DNA of 64,000 bases from NCBI RefSeq assembly GCF_000346465.2, contig NC_034015.1:15979507-16043506 (forward strand), given 5' to 3'. A program made the position numbers and the translations under genes. The notes beneath the pieces were generated by a model. That model saw nothing but the letters and a program-made list of their open reading frames with translations. It was not told where the DNA came from and ran no database searches. The number at the start of each line of letters is the position of its first letter. Positions within the stretch are counted from its first letter, which is position 1. Source of the stretch: Prunus persica (Eukaryota; Streptophyta; Magnoliopsida; Rosales; Rosaceae). This document shows positions 24,948 to 37,306 of the stretch, piece by piece.

Positions 24948-25352
24948 TTAAACCACTCTTTTTTTTCTTTTTTCTCTTGAAAACAACAACGGTAACCACT
25001 TCCTTATCTTCGAAAACGACAACGTTTTTTCAACTTTCTTGTTGAAAGGGTAGCTTCCGATGAATATCCGTCTTGAAGAACGGTAGTCAAAATCATGACG
25101 AGGAGTAGACAAATGAGAAGGCAAAGATGCAGAATGAGCGATCTTCCTCTCCCTATTAATATCCACCACACTTAAACTTCTAAAAAGTGCTTTGTCTGCT
25201 TCGGGGCACGGGTAGATTTTCCCAAAGCTTATATTTGTAGGGTTGATTTGGGCAGCGTCGATGCACCTGGTACTTTTACTGCGACTAAAGCTCTTCTTGA
25301 AGCTCTTTCTAGCTGCTGCTACTTCCATATTCTCTTCTTTCAACTCTCCCAT
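24948..25352 (-). CDS. Uncharacterised small basic protein (134 aa)
   Basis: I do not recognise the family. The ATG at 25352 lies 66 bp below a good TATA box, which supports a real short-leader transcript. The product is rich in Ser, Lys and Arg: an N-terminal KSFKKSFSRSKSTRC stretch, a central FRSLSVVDINRERK and HSASLPSHLSTPR segment resembling kinase or 14-3-3 target sites, and a strongly basic end (FSREKRKKRVV). No signal peptide or membrane helix is visible. The Lys/Arg clusters could serve nuclear targeting or membrane binding, which is inference. There is no intron, and the nearest genes are over 5 kb away. Confidence 0.6.
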   Translation of the reverse strand: MGELKEENMEVAAARKSFKKSFSRSKSTRCIDAAQINPTNISFGKIYPCPEADKALFRSLSVVDINRERKIAHSASLPSHLSTPRHDFDYRSSRRIFIGSYPFNKKVEKTLSFSKIRKWLPLLFSREKRKKRVV

Positions 25353-25417
25353 TGTGATTTGTGCAACAAATACTTTCTGCGGCTTTTTTGTTTTGAGTTG
25401 CTTTGAGTTCGCTATCC

Positions 25418-25425
25418 TTTATATA
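25418..25425 (-). promoter_or_regulatory. TATA box of the small basic-protein gene
   Basis: On the minus strand TATATAAA lies 66 bp upstream of the ATG, so transcription would start about 35 bp before the coding region. Confidence 0.6.
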
Positions 25426-25429
25426 GATA

Positions 25430-28400
25430 GATGTGGTTGCCTAATTTGAGTAGGAAACGACTAGGAATTCCATTCACTTTAGGATTTAGGTTATTAAACG
25501 GCAACCCAACACTCCTTTTCCTACAAGGAATTGAAGTAAAATGAAAAAGAATGTAACAAAACATTCAAATTTTTCGAGTCAACGTTATATGGGATTGTGC
25601 GGGGTTCATGTCCATAAGTCGTTTCCAATGGATTGATTGAACTTTCAATATGGCACCAGAGATTAGGGCCTGATAATTCAATTCCAGGGTTTTGGAATAC
25701 GCCATTGTCAAACTTATCTTTTGGGCTAGGCCCAATAGCCAAGACTCTCCAATTTGAACACCCATAATTGACATACATATATTATTGTCTTTCTTTGTGT
25801 TTCCGTTGTTTGAAAAGAAGAAAGGACTCATTTTTCCACTCTTTTTTAGTTCATTTACATTTTATTTTATTTTATTTTAAATTAATTTTTAAATCAATTT
25901 TATTCTTTTTTGTTCTTTCTTTTTCCTATTTTACCCTCACGTTTATATTATTTCTTTTTCTTTATACTTAATTTTCCAACTTGCACTCTATTTTCAATCT
26001 TTTTTTTTCTTTAATCAAGTAAGAAATAACTAACACGGTATATTTGTCTAGGCAAAATTACATAGTCCACCTGCAAACACTCATGCCCCATGAATAGATC
26101 TTGCAATCATAGTTTTTATTTTATTTTTAAAGGAGACAAATTTTAGATGGCCACAAAGAAATAGAAATGCATCTAACTACCACATTTTTACATTTCTTTT
26201 TCAAGGTTCTTCTCCCTCTCTTCTCTGTCATAACCATTCGAAAAACATATATTGAATGGAAAAAAAATGATGAACTTGTGGACATGAATTGAGTTCTCAG
26301 AATTTTAGAAAATGAAATTGACTTTGAGACTATAAGTTTCAAATTCACATTAATGGAGTTCTCTTTGTTTCATATGAGATCATTTCATACCTTCATTTTG
26401 TTTTGGTACCGTCTCAGAAAGTACAAACAACCAGGGATTCAAGAGAAAGAAAAAATAAAAAAAATGAGAAAGAATTCTTCTCATATAAATAATTTGGCAT
26501 TCCAAGTCTACAGGGGAATCCAAAAGTCTGAATTTTGTTCACTCTCATTGATTGAGTACATATGTAGAATGACGATAGAATAAGAAAGAGAAAGAACAAA
26601 AAAAAAAAATTGATTAAAAAATAAAAGGGAATGTAAGTGTAAAATGAAAATGAGAAAATCAGTTTCCAAATAAGAAAGAAGGAATAATAATCTTCCTACG
26701 AGAATTGATGTGTGAATTAAAGGGTAGTGAAGATGGTGATGCTGACAATGACATTAGTGGTACAGACGAGAATAATATGGGAGAGACAATAGTAGTGACA
26801 ACACATAAAGATGATGACAATAGTTGTGGGACAATGCTTGCCTTCTTTTTTTCAAAAGATATATATATATTTTAAATTATGAGTTGACATATATATATAT
26901 AAATAATTTATTATAAATATTATAAGAAAAATTTATACACACTTGTTAAATTTTGTTCAATAAGAAAGTAGTCATACTTTCAAGGAAGGATGCAAGTATT
27001 TTCTATAGTTAGGATCCTAGTTAGTAAAATACGAAGGGAAAAGTAAGAATAAAATATGTACGTGTTTTATTTGGCAAAAGTTTAGCAAGATACAACTAAA
27101 AAGTTCGGCCACTATATAATATTTTATTATTATTAAATAATATGTGAAAAATATGGGTATAATATGTGAATTTTGTTTGTATTATTCAAAATTTTATAAA
27201 AAAACACGTGTATTAAACATGAAAAATATGTACGTACGTATATTATATGTTTGCTTTTTAAAAAAATATATATTTTACCGAGTCTTTAATACGTGTATGA
27301 AAAATAAAAATATTATTAAAAAATATGTATACATGTGTATATAATATGATGATTACAATATTCAATAGATGATGTTAAGTGTTTTCAACTTATTGAACAC
27401 TATAACAAACTTTTGTTCATGAATTTTAAACTCATGACCTCTACTTTTAAGATAAATACCATTAAAACTTGGAGTTGCATACTATTTGATGGGTGATATT
27501 GAGAGAGAGGGAGAGAGAGAGAGAGAGCACAAAGAAAATAAACGGAAGTAGGTGAAAAAGAAATATGGTGGATTTTTATATTCAAGGCTATCCTACAATT
27601 AAAAAGGGATCAGAAAACGCCACACATACTTTTTGTTTCTTTGTAATAGTTGGGAAATATTAAAGATCAATGGTGCTTCTAGCAAGCAACAAAGTTTGGT
27701 AAATTGGCGCTGAGATGAATAGTGATTCTTGTGGGCCATGTCATCACTTGGCATTAGGTTAATTAATCAGTCATATTTGGCTCCTCCAGTCTGGTACACC
27801 TACTAGAGAGAGAGAGCTTAAAAACTCAAATCTATTTTGGATCCACAACTTTTTCTTCTAGTGCTTCTAATCGACTAACTTCTCAAAAAATTATATCAAT
27901 TATATTTTTATACAAGCGATATTAGAGAATGCGGAATTTAAACACAGAACATCAAGTGTAAGAATAAATCTTTTATAAAATTATGTTATATTTTTAACTC
28001 AAGCTTACGTAGTTTCATATTGGACTTCAATATTATTTGTTTTAAAATTAACTTCTTGTTCTGGTCCCCTTTCCATTTCTTTATTAGTCACAACCGCTAT
28101 GTCTAGAGCTTGTAGGCTTCTAAAGATTAAATTTTCAATCATCCAGCCTACAATTAACCCTGGACAACATCAATCGGTTTCTTATGCATAGTTTGAAATG
28201 TGTGTTATTTTATTGTAAATTGTTAATCAATCCTAATCAATCCATGAATCGCTTTACCTAATTAACATTCAAGGCTCTAAAAGTGGAGAAGACATGTTAT
28301 TTACTTGCATGCCATGTTCTTCTGTAACTGTGCATGGTCTTCCTTAATCTGAGCTCCATTGCATGGAGGTCATGGCTTATCATCACCAAAGTATTAAAAT

Positions 28401-29430
28401 ATTTAAATCCCTTGTCAGTGCAGATGCCAAGACAGCTACGAAATTATATTTGACACATCAGGATCTAAAACTTACTAAAAACAGAAAAGTAATATTGTAA
28501 CCTGATTATTGTAGCTGGTAAATGTTTTAATATCAGAATTTGGAAAACAAATGTTTTAATATCAGAATTGCTAGTTGATTATTGACGTTGAAAATCATGG
28601 AACAATCGAGATTAGTTGGGTGAGCCCACAAGAATGACATGTGATGAAAGAAAATTTGGATTTATTTGCTCACTCACAGCATAGGGAGTGAAAATTCCAT
28701 CACAATTTTCCTTCATAAAGTGGTGCATGTATGAAAACTTAAATTATAAACAATTAAATAAAAAACTGTTTTGCTTGAGATTCATGCAACCACCAAATTA
28801 TATGTATATATATTTTAAAAATTAATCATGCAACATGGTGAAGCCATGAAACAAGAAAAATGGAAAGTGATCTAATTCTAGAAAGAAAGCATCATGAACA
28901 TTTAATGAAAACAAAATTGCAAGTAAACTGCCAATAAATTTCATTCATTTCAAGAGGGTATTTGATTAGGGATTATCAATCAAAGTTTGGTAAAAGGTCT
29001 TTGAATTAATGAATGAAATTTCTATATGAAAATTGGGAAGGCAGATGAGATGAGCATGTGGCAAAAAGCCAGTTAGAGTTTAAGAGCTTAAGAAGCAATA
29101 GCAATGGCTCTGGGGGCTCACTTCGGTAAGCCATAAGATTGAGAGAGTACAATATTTTCACTTCACCTTCACAATCCACTGGGGTCACTAGGAGGACCAA
29201 ATGGAGGATCAAACATCACCCTCTTGACTCTTTGTCAACCAGAAAGGTTTATGGGGTTTTTGACATTTAGTGGAGTGTGGTGGAGAATTGGTAGTGGACC
29301 CACATGGGAGAAAGAAAAGCACAAAGCTTTGAGCTTCAATTCAATTTTCTTCTATACAAAACCTTCACAATTGGGTCTGGGTACTGATTTCCTTCTATCT
29401 TCAGAATCTGTCTTTTTTGGTGGGCTTTAA
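25430..29430. other. Intergenic, no gene seen
   Basis: Very AT-rich DNA with homopolymers, AT runs (26861-26906) and a short GA tract at 27500-27526. A direct duplication of aatgttttaatatcagaatt occurs near 28521 and 28550. No coding feature could be supported. Confidence 0.5.
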
Positions 29431-30451
29431 GGAAAGGTAGAGATTAAAGTACCCTCTGATCAAAGCCCCCCAAAAGCTTCAGCCTTCAACTGTTTTCAAT
29501 TTTCTATTTACCCTTTTGAAAATTGGACCTGAGTTTTGAGTAGGATTCAAGTACCCTTCCCATCACACTTGGTCTCTTTTTTTCTCTTTTATCTTTTTAC
29601 TAAAATGATTATATGACTCTGTTCAAAGAAAGGTTGAGCGATTTGCAGGGCTGAAAGCTATTGAAGGGTATGGTGGGGAATACCATTTTGGGTCCTCTTA
29701 GTCTCCTATGGTGACTATGCGTCTTGGGAATTGGGAACTTTATCTGATCTGGGATTCATTATATTCTACGGTCTTTGCAGATTCTTAATCTGTTTCAGGT
29801 AGAGTTTCTGAGGCTTTATTATATTGCTGTTGTTACCTCTTATCTTTCTTCATTTTACTCTCAACATCTTATTGAGAAACCATCAAGTTGGAATGCTCCA
29901 CCTGCTTTAATTTTTTTTCTTTATTTTCGCTGTGGGTGGTTGGAGTGTGTTCTGATATAAATATGTGGCCTGATGATATTGAATTATTGGTTGCTGCATG
30001 ATATTGGGTTTTGGGAAAGGAAGCTCTTTGGGGATAATTGCATCTGGGGTGGGTGATACAGAGTTTTCTTTATTTCTTGCTGTTAATTTTTTGAGTCAAT
30101 ATAGGTAAATAAAGTTGTTCACATTGGATTGAGTTTATTGGAATAGGGTGAATTAATTTGTTTCAAGTCTGTTGAATGGTTATGTGGTTTCTCCTGTATG
30201 CTGTAATGAACTTTCTGAGAATTTATGACAGCATGCTACAATTTATCTCTCTTTCTTTCCTGTTTTAACACCTTCTCTTGGTTACTATTTCATGTTTGTC
30301 TATTTTTGGTTCAGACGGCATGTCCATTGAACAGCTGCCCTTCTCAGGAAGTTGTTCCCAGACTTGAAGTTATGATTTCTCTTTGCCTAAATGAAAGAAT
30401 TTTGGGTGCAGGAACAGTTTGCCAGCTCACTGGCAGATAACATTTCTTGTT
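29431..30451 (+). other. Probable 5' leader and leader intron of the DA1-like gene
   Basis: A donor (ctgtttcag/gtagag, 29799) and an acceptor (ttttggttcag, ending 30314) would give a leader intron of about 516 bp and a second leader exon from 30315 to the ATG at 30452. This rests on splice signals only; the transcription start was not located. Confidence 0.35.
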
Positions 30452-33400
30452 ATGGGTTGGCTGACTAAGATTCTCAAAGGTTCTAGCTATAAAGGGCACT
30501 CTCATCGGAAATATGGGCATGATAGAACGTGGGACGAACCTCGTGATTCAGTGGTAATTACTCTTTTGACTTCTACAAAATTCCTTTTATTCCTCCTGCA
30601 CATTGAATGACATGGTGGACTAGTTTTATGCTTACTAGATTGATATCTACCCATCACAAAGTTAATTTATAGAAATAGCCATGATAGTTCAAAGTCTGAA
30701 GGTTTGTGCATGCTGATCTTGCTAGCATTTTTTGTTTTATTCTAGTATGCTAACTCTCTGTTGTTCGGAACTTGGAATGCAGGAAGAGGATGTAGATATT
30801 GCTATTGCATTGTCCCTTTCAGAACTAGATCAAAAAGGAAAAGGCGTAATCGGTAAGTTTCACCAATGTGCAAAAACTAATTTGTAATTTTCATGTGTTG
30901 GTAAGTTTCACCAATGTGCATAAACTTGCTGAATAACTCGGAATTGCCCCTGTTTTCATACAAGGATTAATAGCTAGCTACTAGTGCTAAACATGAGATA
31001 TCGTGCAAAATGCTTTAGGTGTGCAAATGCTTCTTGAAAACCGTAATGAACTATGACAAATTGCCATTAAGCATAGAGTGTAAGTTGTGTATAACTCCAC
31101 TAAAGGGGCATAATCATAATTTTTTGGGTGTTGTCTTGGGTTTGATTTATAAGTCAAATATTATCCATTTGCGTGTATATTTTTCAGAAGATGAATCTGA
31201 ATCAGAGGATGATGAACAATCTGCTAAATTTGAATCAGACAGTGATGAACAACCTACCAAAGTTCAGTCAGACGATGATGAGAAACCTGCCAAAGTTCAA
31301 TCAGACGATGATGAAAAACCTGCCAACTTTCAATATGAGGAAGATGAACAAAGTGCTAAAGTTCAATTGGAGGAAGATGAACAACTTGCAAAGGCTCTTC
31401 AAGAAAGTTTGAACATGGGTTCTCCTCCTCGATATGATAATGGCAGTATATTTCAACCTTTTCCATTCTTCATGCCAGCTGGGTACAGGTGAATGCAGTC
31501 ACTTTGCTATCTCTTGAATCTAGTCGAGTAAACTAACAACTGCAATATGCCAATTCCTATTATCTGTAAGTTCTTAATAAGTTTGGAAATGATTAGACGG
31601 TTCTAAAGATAAAGAACAAGTGAATTTTGGATTTCCTATATGGGAGCTAGCCTAGCTCTGTAGCTCACATGCTTAATTAGATATATTAAGCCATCTGATG
31701 ACTTTTCAACCTATTTAGTATGAATCAAAACAAAGTGTACAAAATGGTAACTTATGTGAGCATCAGAAAAATAAGTTGATATATATATTCATCTTTGCTA
31801 TACACGTCTCTTCAGTAACCAGAGAGTGCATAAGAATTTTTTTGGAGTTTTATTATAATTATTACAAATTGGACAGTTACATAAAACAAAGCCTCTTGAC
31901 TCTTGCATTCCGTGTAATTCTGTAGCTGTATTTCAGAGATGCCAATTAAACCTTATGAGTTTTACTGAAACATTGTTGTTTGTAGTAGGATATGTGCTGG
32001 CTGCAAGTTGGAGATCGGCCATGGGCGATATTTGAGTTGCATGGGTACTGTTTGGCATCCAGAATGTTTTCGTTGCCGTGCTTGCAATCTTCCAATTACT
32101 GATTATGAGGTGAAAATCCAGTCTTGTCCAGTAAGATTTTTCTTTGGAATTGCTTGACGAAGTACTTGAATGCACAGCTGAGTTACCTTTTCTTTTTATG
32201 GGAACAATACCATGAGTGTTATGTAAATATCATTTAATTTTTGGATCTCCTATCTGTGACAGTATTCTATGTCTGGAAATCACCCTTACCACAAATCCTG
32301 CTATAAGGAGCAGCATCACCCAAGATGTGATGTTTGTAAGAATTTTGTAAGTGTCTCTTCTTATTGAGTTCTTTAATGCTATAAGCATTTCCATTTTGGT
32401 AATTAAAATACTTGTATTTAGTTGATGATGTTACCAGAGACGTTACCAGAAGGGGAACTTAGTGATCAATGTGTAGGCTAATAGGACATCCAGGAGCAGT
32501 TAATGAGTGCAGGAGTCTGATGATTTAACCCGATTAACCTCCTCTGGAATCCAGTTTAATGGCGCTGTTAGGAAATGATCATATAATGCTGCTGATTATA
32601 GAACTGCTCAGAGTTAGCAGGCTCCTGTCTGATAAGCTATAATTATTTATGGATCTGTATTATGGAATATTAAAAAAACTGTTCAAGGGTGCTTTGTTTT
32701 CTGTTTCTTCTTTCATTTTTCTTTTGGTGTGAAAGTTTCAAATCAGTTCATTGTTTCTTTTCGTGAATGCCCTTGTTGATGGTTCTTTCTACTGGCTGGA
32801 CTGGTTTAAGGCAACACATATGCATTTGTTGAACAATTTATCTTTTTGATAAATATTTGTTGGACAATTTTTATATTAGTTTTCTCTATGTTTCTGGTTC
32901 TTGTTCTTTTCCTTCACAAATATCATCATCAAGGTTTCTTACATACAGTCTACAATTTATGTTAGAAAGAGTGAGGCCTGCCCTTTTAAAATTATTCCTC
33001 TGTGCATCATACACATCATTGAGTCTTACCTTTTGTTCTTTCTGTACAGATCCCAACAAATTCAAATGGTCTTATTGAGTATAGGGCACATCCTTTCTGG
33101 CTACAAAAGTACTGCCCCTCTCATGAACGTGATAGGACTCCTCGGTGTTGTAGCTGTGAAAGAATGGAGGTGAGTTCATGAAAACATAACCCCTCCACTT
33201 TGTAGGAAGACAACAAATCCTGAAGAAATGGAAAAGGATATAAGATTTACGTCAACCACTGACTGCATGACATTTTTGTAGCTTTTCCAAGAAACGTCTG
33301 CAGTTCCAAATTTTCATTTTCTGTTGGTTAATGATTTACCTCCTAACCTTGCAGCCAAGGGACGCAAGATATTTGTTACTTGATGATGGTCGGAAGCTAT

Positions 33401-34511
33401 GTCTGGAATGTCTAGACTCAGCAATTATGGATACACACGAATGCCAACCCCTTTATCTTGAAATTCAAGATTTTTACGAAGGTTTAAACATGAAAGTGAA
33501 GCAGCAAGTACCAATGCTCTTGGTTGAGAGACAAGCTCTAAATGAGGCCATGGAGGGAGAAAAGAATGTAATGCTGATGATTTAACATTACAAGCTCTGA
33601 AAAATAATGTGTTTTTGCATTTCTTCAATCTAATGTTGATTTGATCTTTTCCTTTACTGTGGGCAGGGTCATCATCACATGCCAGAGACTAGAGGACTCT
33701 GCTTGTCAGAAGAACAGACTGTTACCACTGTAAGAATTTGTTCCCCTCAAATTTTAGCTGTAGAAGTGTCCTCTATATTTATGAAGCTATCAGTTCATTG
33801 GATAAGAATTGATTGTATATCTCTTACTATGTCACAGATTTTACGGAGACCAAAGATCGGAGCTGGCTACCGGATGATAGACATGGTAACTGAGCCTCAT
33901 AGGCTGATTCGCCGCTGTGAAGTAACAGCAATTCTCGTATTGTATGGCCTTCCTAGGTAATATTTCGCTGGCTCCCTCTTTGGCCATGGTTATAGATCAT
34001 GCTTCTAATTATATATGACCTAAAATTTGTATAAACACAGGTTGTTGACAGGGTCGATTCTGGCTCATGAGATGATGCATGCATGGCTAAGGCTCAACGG
34101 TGTGTGCCTTTCCTGCTTTTATGACATTGGTAACATTTCCTTTTGGTCCCTTGGGTTTACTGATAGAATGTTTTGGCAGGCTATCCGAACCTGAGCCCGG
34201 AGGTTGAAGAAGGTATCTGTCAAGTGTTGGCCCATATGTGGCTAGACGCTGAGATGTATTCTACATCCGGTAGTGATGTTGCCTCATCATCTACGTCTTC
34301 CTCCTCATCCTCTTCTAGTTCGGCATCATCTAAGAAGGGTAAACGGTCTGACTTTGAGAAGAAGCTTGGTGATTTTTTCAAACACCAAATTGAGTCGGAT
34401 TCATCAACAGCATATGGAGAAGGATTCAGGATAGGAAATAAAGCAGTGCTCAAGTATGGTCTAAGGAGGACCCTTGATCATATTCGAATGACTGGAAGCT
34501 TTCCAGTTTGA
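30452..34511 (+). CDS. DA1: DA1-type ubiquitin-activated peptidase (UIM, LIM, HEMMH)
   Basis: DA1 proteins are latent metallopeptidases that limit cell proliferation and organ or seed size; in Arabidopsis they are activated by RING E3 ligases (BB, DA2) and cleave growth regulators. Eleven coding exons, phases consistent, 527 aa: 30452-30553, 30783-30852, 31188-31488, 31989-32109, 32263-32346, 33050-33169, 33355-33567, 33667-33729, 33838-33956, 34041-34099 and 34180-34511. Seen: MGWLTKI N-terminus; UIM1 DVDIAIALS (37-45); six 11-residue acidic repeats (67-132) ending in UIM2 [17 protein letters not shown] domain from CAGC (160-163) with WHPECFRC; a second Cys/His-rich module ([15 protein letters not shown]); the zinc-peptidase motif HEMMH (407-411) followed by EEGICQV; a Ser run; and the family C-terminus MTGSFPV. 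It could equally be a close paralogue (DAR). All catalytic features are intact. Confidence 0.93.
31214..31411 (+). repeat. Six in-frame 33-bp tandem repeats in the DA1 gene
   Basis: Units start at 31214, 31247, 31280, 31313, 31346 and 31379, each encoding E(Q/K)xAK-type 11-mers. The last unit is the core of the second ubiquitin-interacting motif ([11 protein letters not shown]). Confidence 0.9.
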
Positions 34512-34602
34512 CTTGTAGAGTGATACAAAGAGTTCTTACCATATGAATCCGTACCTTGGCCTTGCGGTATTGATTTTATAGGACAGAAAATCCATATACA
34601 TC

Positions 34603-34605
<3 letters not shown>

Positions 34606-34653
<48 letters not shown>
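34606..34653. repeat. (GA)n microsatellite in the DA1 3' region
   Basis: About 24 GA units, 95 bp after the stop codon and so probably inside the 3' UTR. Confidence 0.9.
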
Positions 34654-34654
<1 letters not shown>

Positions 34655-34919
34655 CAATGGAAATGCTCACTTGTATGTGAGTTGTTGTCATCTCCAAACA
34701 GTTTGGAAAACATATTATACAATGACATTATAATTACTTAAAGCTGTTCAGAAGAAATTCTAACAAAAAGACCTATCAGCTAATATATTATACTTTTTGT
34801 TTGTAGAAACTTAAGGGGAATTTTCCATTCCAGACCCAAAAAAAAAAAAAGAGAATTTTTCCATGGTCCCTAAAAAAATCCAAGCCAACTCTTTTGTAAT
34901 ACTGAGTTTTACAAACTTT

Positions 34920-35060
34920 GATAGTTTAAACTATAAGGGGGAGGAGAATTTCTCATTCACACATTACTAATGTGTTATGAGGTTTCGAACCTGAAACCAT
35001 TAGTCAGCAAATCAATGCCTTTTTTCATTAAACTTTGTTGGTACAGACCAATACATTAGC
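34920..35060 (-). mobile_element. SINE-like element (copy A)
   Basis: Read on the minus strand it has a tRNA B-box-like ggttcgaaacc (around 34990) downstream of a degenerate head, and ends in tatagtttaaactat. The layout and sequence are shared with copies at 58.2 and 62.1 kb. Confidence 0.55.
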
Positions 35061-35344
35061 GTGTTGGGCTTGAATAAATTTCTTTTTATTAATTTGTTCT
35101 TGTTGCACATTTTCCGTGCCCGAAGTAGTCCATCAATAATGTTGTTCGATAAACATGGATCAACGGTCAGGATTACAATATCTCAGAGATCTCTCATCCA
35201 CGGTTGACGTTTACAAAGGGTCACATACCAATGTACCATCACCAACTACCCAAAAAGAACAGCGCTACCAATGCATTTTCTCCCGCCACACGGTGTTTGA
35301 TGATGGCTTATAACTAATGCACACCAACTGTTCGACGTTTTGAC

Positions 35345-37306
35345 ATGCTTTTCAAGCAGCTTTTTCGCAGCACAAACCTGATCAAAATCCTAAACCAGCA
35401 GCAAACTCGTCCCTATGCTCGCGACCCATTTCCCAACAAGGTCTCCCTCTACCTCCACCGAGCCAAACTCATCGATTCAATTCGTCTTAGGCTCCGAGCC
35501 AACACCCCAGACTCACTCGCTCCTCTCGCAGGCGACCGTCTTCTCGACTCTTTTGTGGTCACTCAAGCCCTCCGCTCTGCTCCCTCCGCCGACTCTGCCC
35601 TGTCCCTCGTTCAATTTATCGAGCAGAACCCACATTTCGTTCATACCCAGAACACCGTTCATGCCTTGGCCACAGTGCTCGCCAAGTCTCGCCGAGCTGA
35701 CGAGCTCAAGTTCCTCATTCAAGCAGTCCATGCCGGAAAGTTTCGAAACGTTCGGGTCAGCTTCATGAACCTTATGCAGTGGCAAGCTGCCATTGGAGAC
35801 CTCGAGGGAGTTATTAGAGTATGGGATGAGTATAGAGTTAGCTCGGAGAAACGTGTTTGTGCCGAGTCTTATAACATTGTGATGCGCCTTTTTGCCCAGA
35901 TTGGTAAAGACTATGAGGCCGTGAAGGTTTTTCATATGATGATTGAAGAAGGGGCGATTCCGAATAGTCGAACTTATACGGTGATGATTGAGCACCTTGT
36001 GAGTTCTGGGAAGTTGCAGTCTGCAATGGAGGTTTTTAATGTGTTGCCATTGATGAGGGTGAAGCGGACTTTGAACCAGTATTCAGTTTTGGTAGAGGCA
36101 TGTGTTGGTGTCAAACAGTTTGATGAAGTTAAGATTTTACTTAATGAAATGCGGGTTGATGGAATATTGCCCGGTCGAGCTATGCGTTTGTCGTTGGAAC
36201 AAATTCAAGAAGCAGGATTTGTTCAAGAGACTGATGAATTTCTAAGAGAAATGTTGCCCAATGAGGACATCAAGAACATAAGTTATTGTGTTGACAGTAG
36301 TGATGAGGATGAGGATCATGATGAGGATGCTACTGATGTTGGTGGAGGTGATGATGTTAATGAGGTTCAGTTAAAACCGTGGTTAGACCCGAGGGCTTTG
36401 GCCAATGCCTTGCAAAAATGGAGCCCTGATGAAGTATCAGCATTAGAGAAGGCAAAATTTGTGTGGACAACTAGGTTAGTATGCAAGATTCTTAGGAATT
36501 TTAAATCAGCAGAAAAAGCTTGGAATTTTTTCTGTTGGGTTGCTTGTCAGCCAGGTTTTACTCATGATATTTACACAGTACAAAGGATGATGGCCCTTTT
36601 GGCGCGCGATGGGCTTTCTGAATTGGTTGATCAACTCTTAAACAAAATGAGGATGGAGCAATTGAGATTGCCCTTCTGCACTATCAGGTTGATCATTGAT
36701 TTTTATGGTATCTCAAAGAAAGCTGACGCTGCTCTGAAGGTCTTTCACGATGATAGAAACCTCTGTGGCCCTATATCAAACTTTAATTTGATGCTTCTGT
36801 ATTCATCTCTCTTACGAACTTTGACTAAGTGTGGGAGGGATTCTGATGCATTGGATGTACTTGAAGAGATGATCTTATGTGGGATTGTTCCCAATATCCA
36901 GATATTTTCTGGGTTGATGCATCATTTTGCACTAAATGGGGACATCAAAACTGTGCAGAAACTCTTTGCAATGGTTAGACAAAGTGGAGTCCAGCCTGAT
37001 GCTTATATGTTCAAAGTACTTATCCAAGCATATTGCAAGTGTGGGAGAGCTGCTCTTGCATGGAGGGTTTTTGAAGACTTGAGGAATTTAAATTTGATGC
37101 CTGACTCCGCCACAAAAGAGTTGCTTGTGAAGAGTCTTTGGAAGGAAGGCAAGCGGAGAGAGGCTGCCGCTGTGGAAGAGAGTTGTGAGGAAGTAAGTGA
37201 CGTCCTTCCACTCACATTGCACGGTCACATATGGACAGTGAGTTCTGCAGATCTTACAAAAGTTTTTTCTATTTACTCCAATAGCTTCACATCAGCTGGT
37301 GAATAG
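35345..37306 (+). CDS. Pentatricopeptide repeat (P-type) protein, 653 aa
   Basis: Intronless, as most PPR genes are. PPR proteins bind organellar RNA. The first 25 residues are basic, hydroxylated and free of acid (MLFKQLFRST...RPYAR), typical of a mitochondrial or plastid transit peptide. Degenerate 35-residue helical repeats run from about 135 to 290 (SYNIVMRLFAQIGKDYEAVKVF, TYTVMIEHLVSSGKLQSAMEVF) and again from about 410 to 610 (PNIQIFSGLMHHFALNGDIK, PDAYMFKVLIQAYCKCGRAA). They are separated by an acidic linker (318-338, SSDEDEDHDED). No E/DYW editing domain follows, so RNA stability, splicing or translation is more likely than C-to-U editing. It resembles, from memory, the protein annotated At5g66631. 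Confidence 0.88.
   Translation: MLFKQLFRSTNLIKILNQQQTRPYARDPFPNKVSLYLHRAKLIDSIRLRLRANTPDSLAPLAGDRLLDSFVVTQALRSAPSADSALSLVQFIEQNPHFVHTQNTVHALATVLAKSRRADELKFLIQAVHAGKFRNVRVSFMNLMQWQAAIGDLEGVIRVWDEYRVSSEKRVCAESYNIVMRLFAQIGKDYEAVKVFHMMIEEGAIPNSRTYTVMIEHLVSSGKLQSAMEVFNVLPLMRVKRTLNQYSVLVEACVGVKQFDEVKILLNEMRVDGILPGRAMRLSLEQIQEAGFVQETDEFLREMLPNEDIKNISYCVDSSDEDEDHDEDATDVGGGDDVNEVQLKPWLDPRALANALQKWSPDEVSALEKAKFVWTTRLVCKILRNFKSAEKAWNFFCWVACQPGFTHDIYTVQRMMALLARDGLSELVDQLLNKMRMEQLRLPFCTIRLIIDFYGISKKADAALKVFHDDRNLCGPISNFNLMLLYSSLLRTLTKCGRDSDALDVLEEMILCGIVPNIQIFSGLMHHFALNGDIKTVQKLFAMVRQSGVQPDAYMFKVLIQAYCKCGRAALAWRVFEDLRNLNLMPDSATKELLVKSLWKEGKRREAAAVEESCEEVSDVLPLTLHGHIWTVSSADLTKVFSIYSNSFTSAGE

Noticed and set aside
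31019..31187. Upstream extension of DA1 exon 3 starting with an ATG
   Set aside because: It is intron sequence; splicing at ttttcag (31187) gives the UIM-containing protein in phase.
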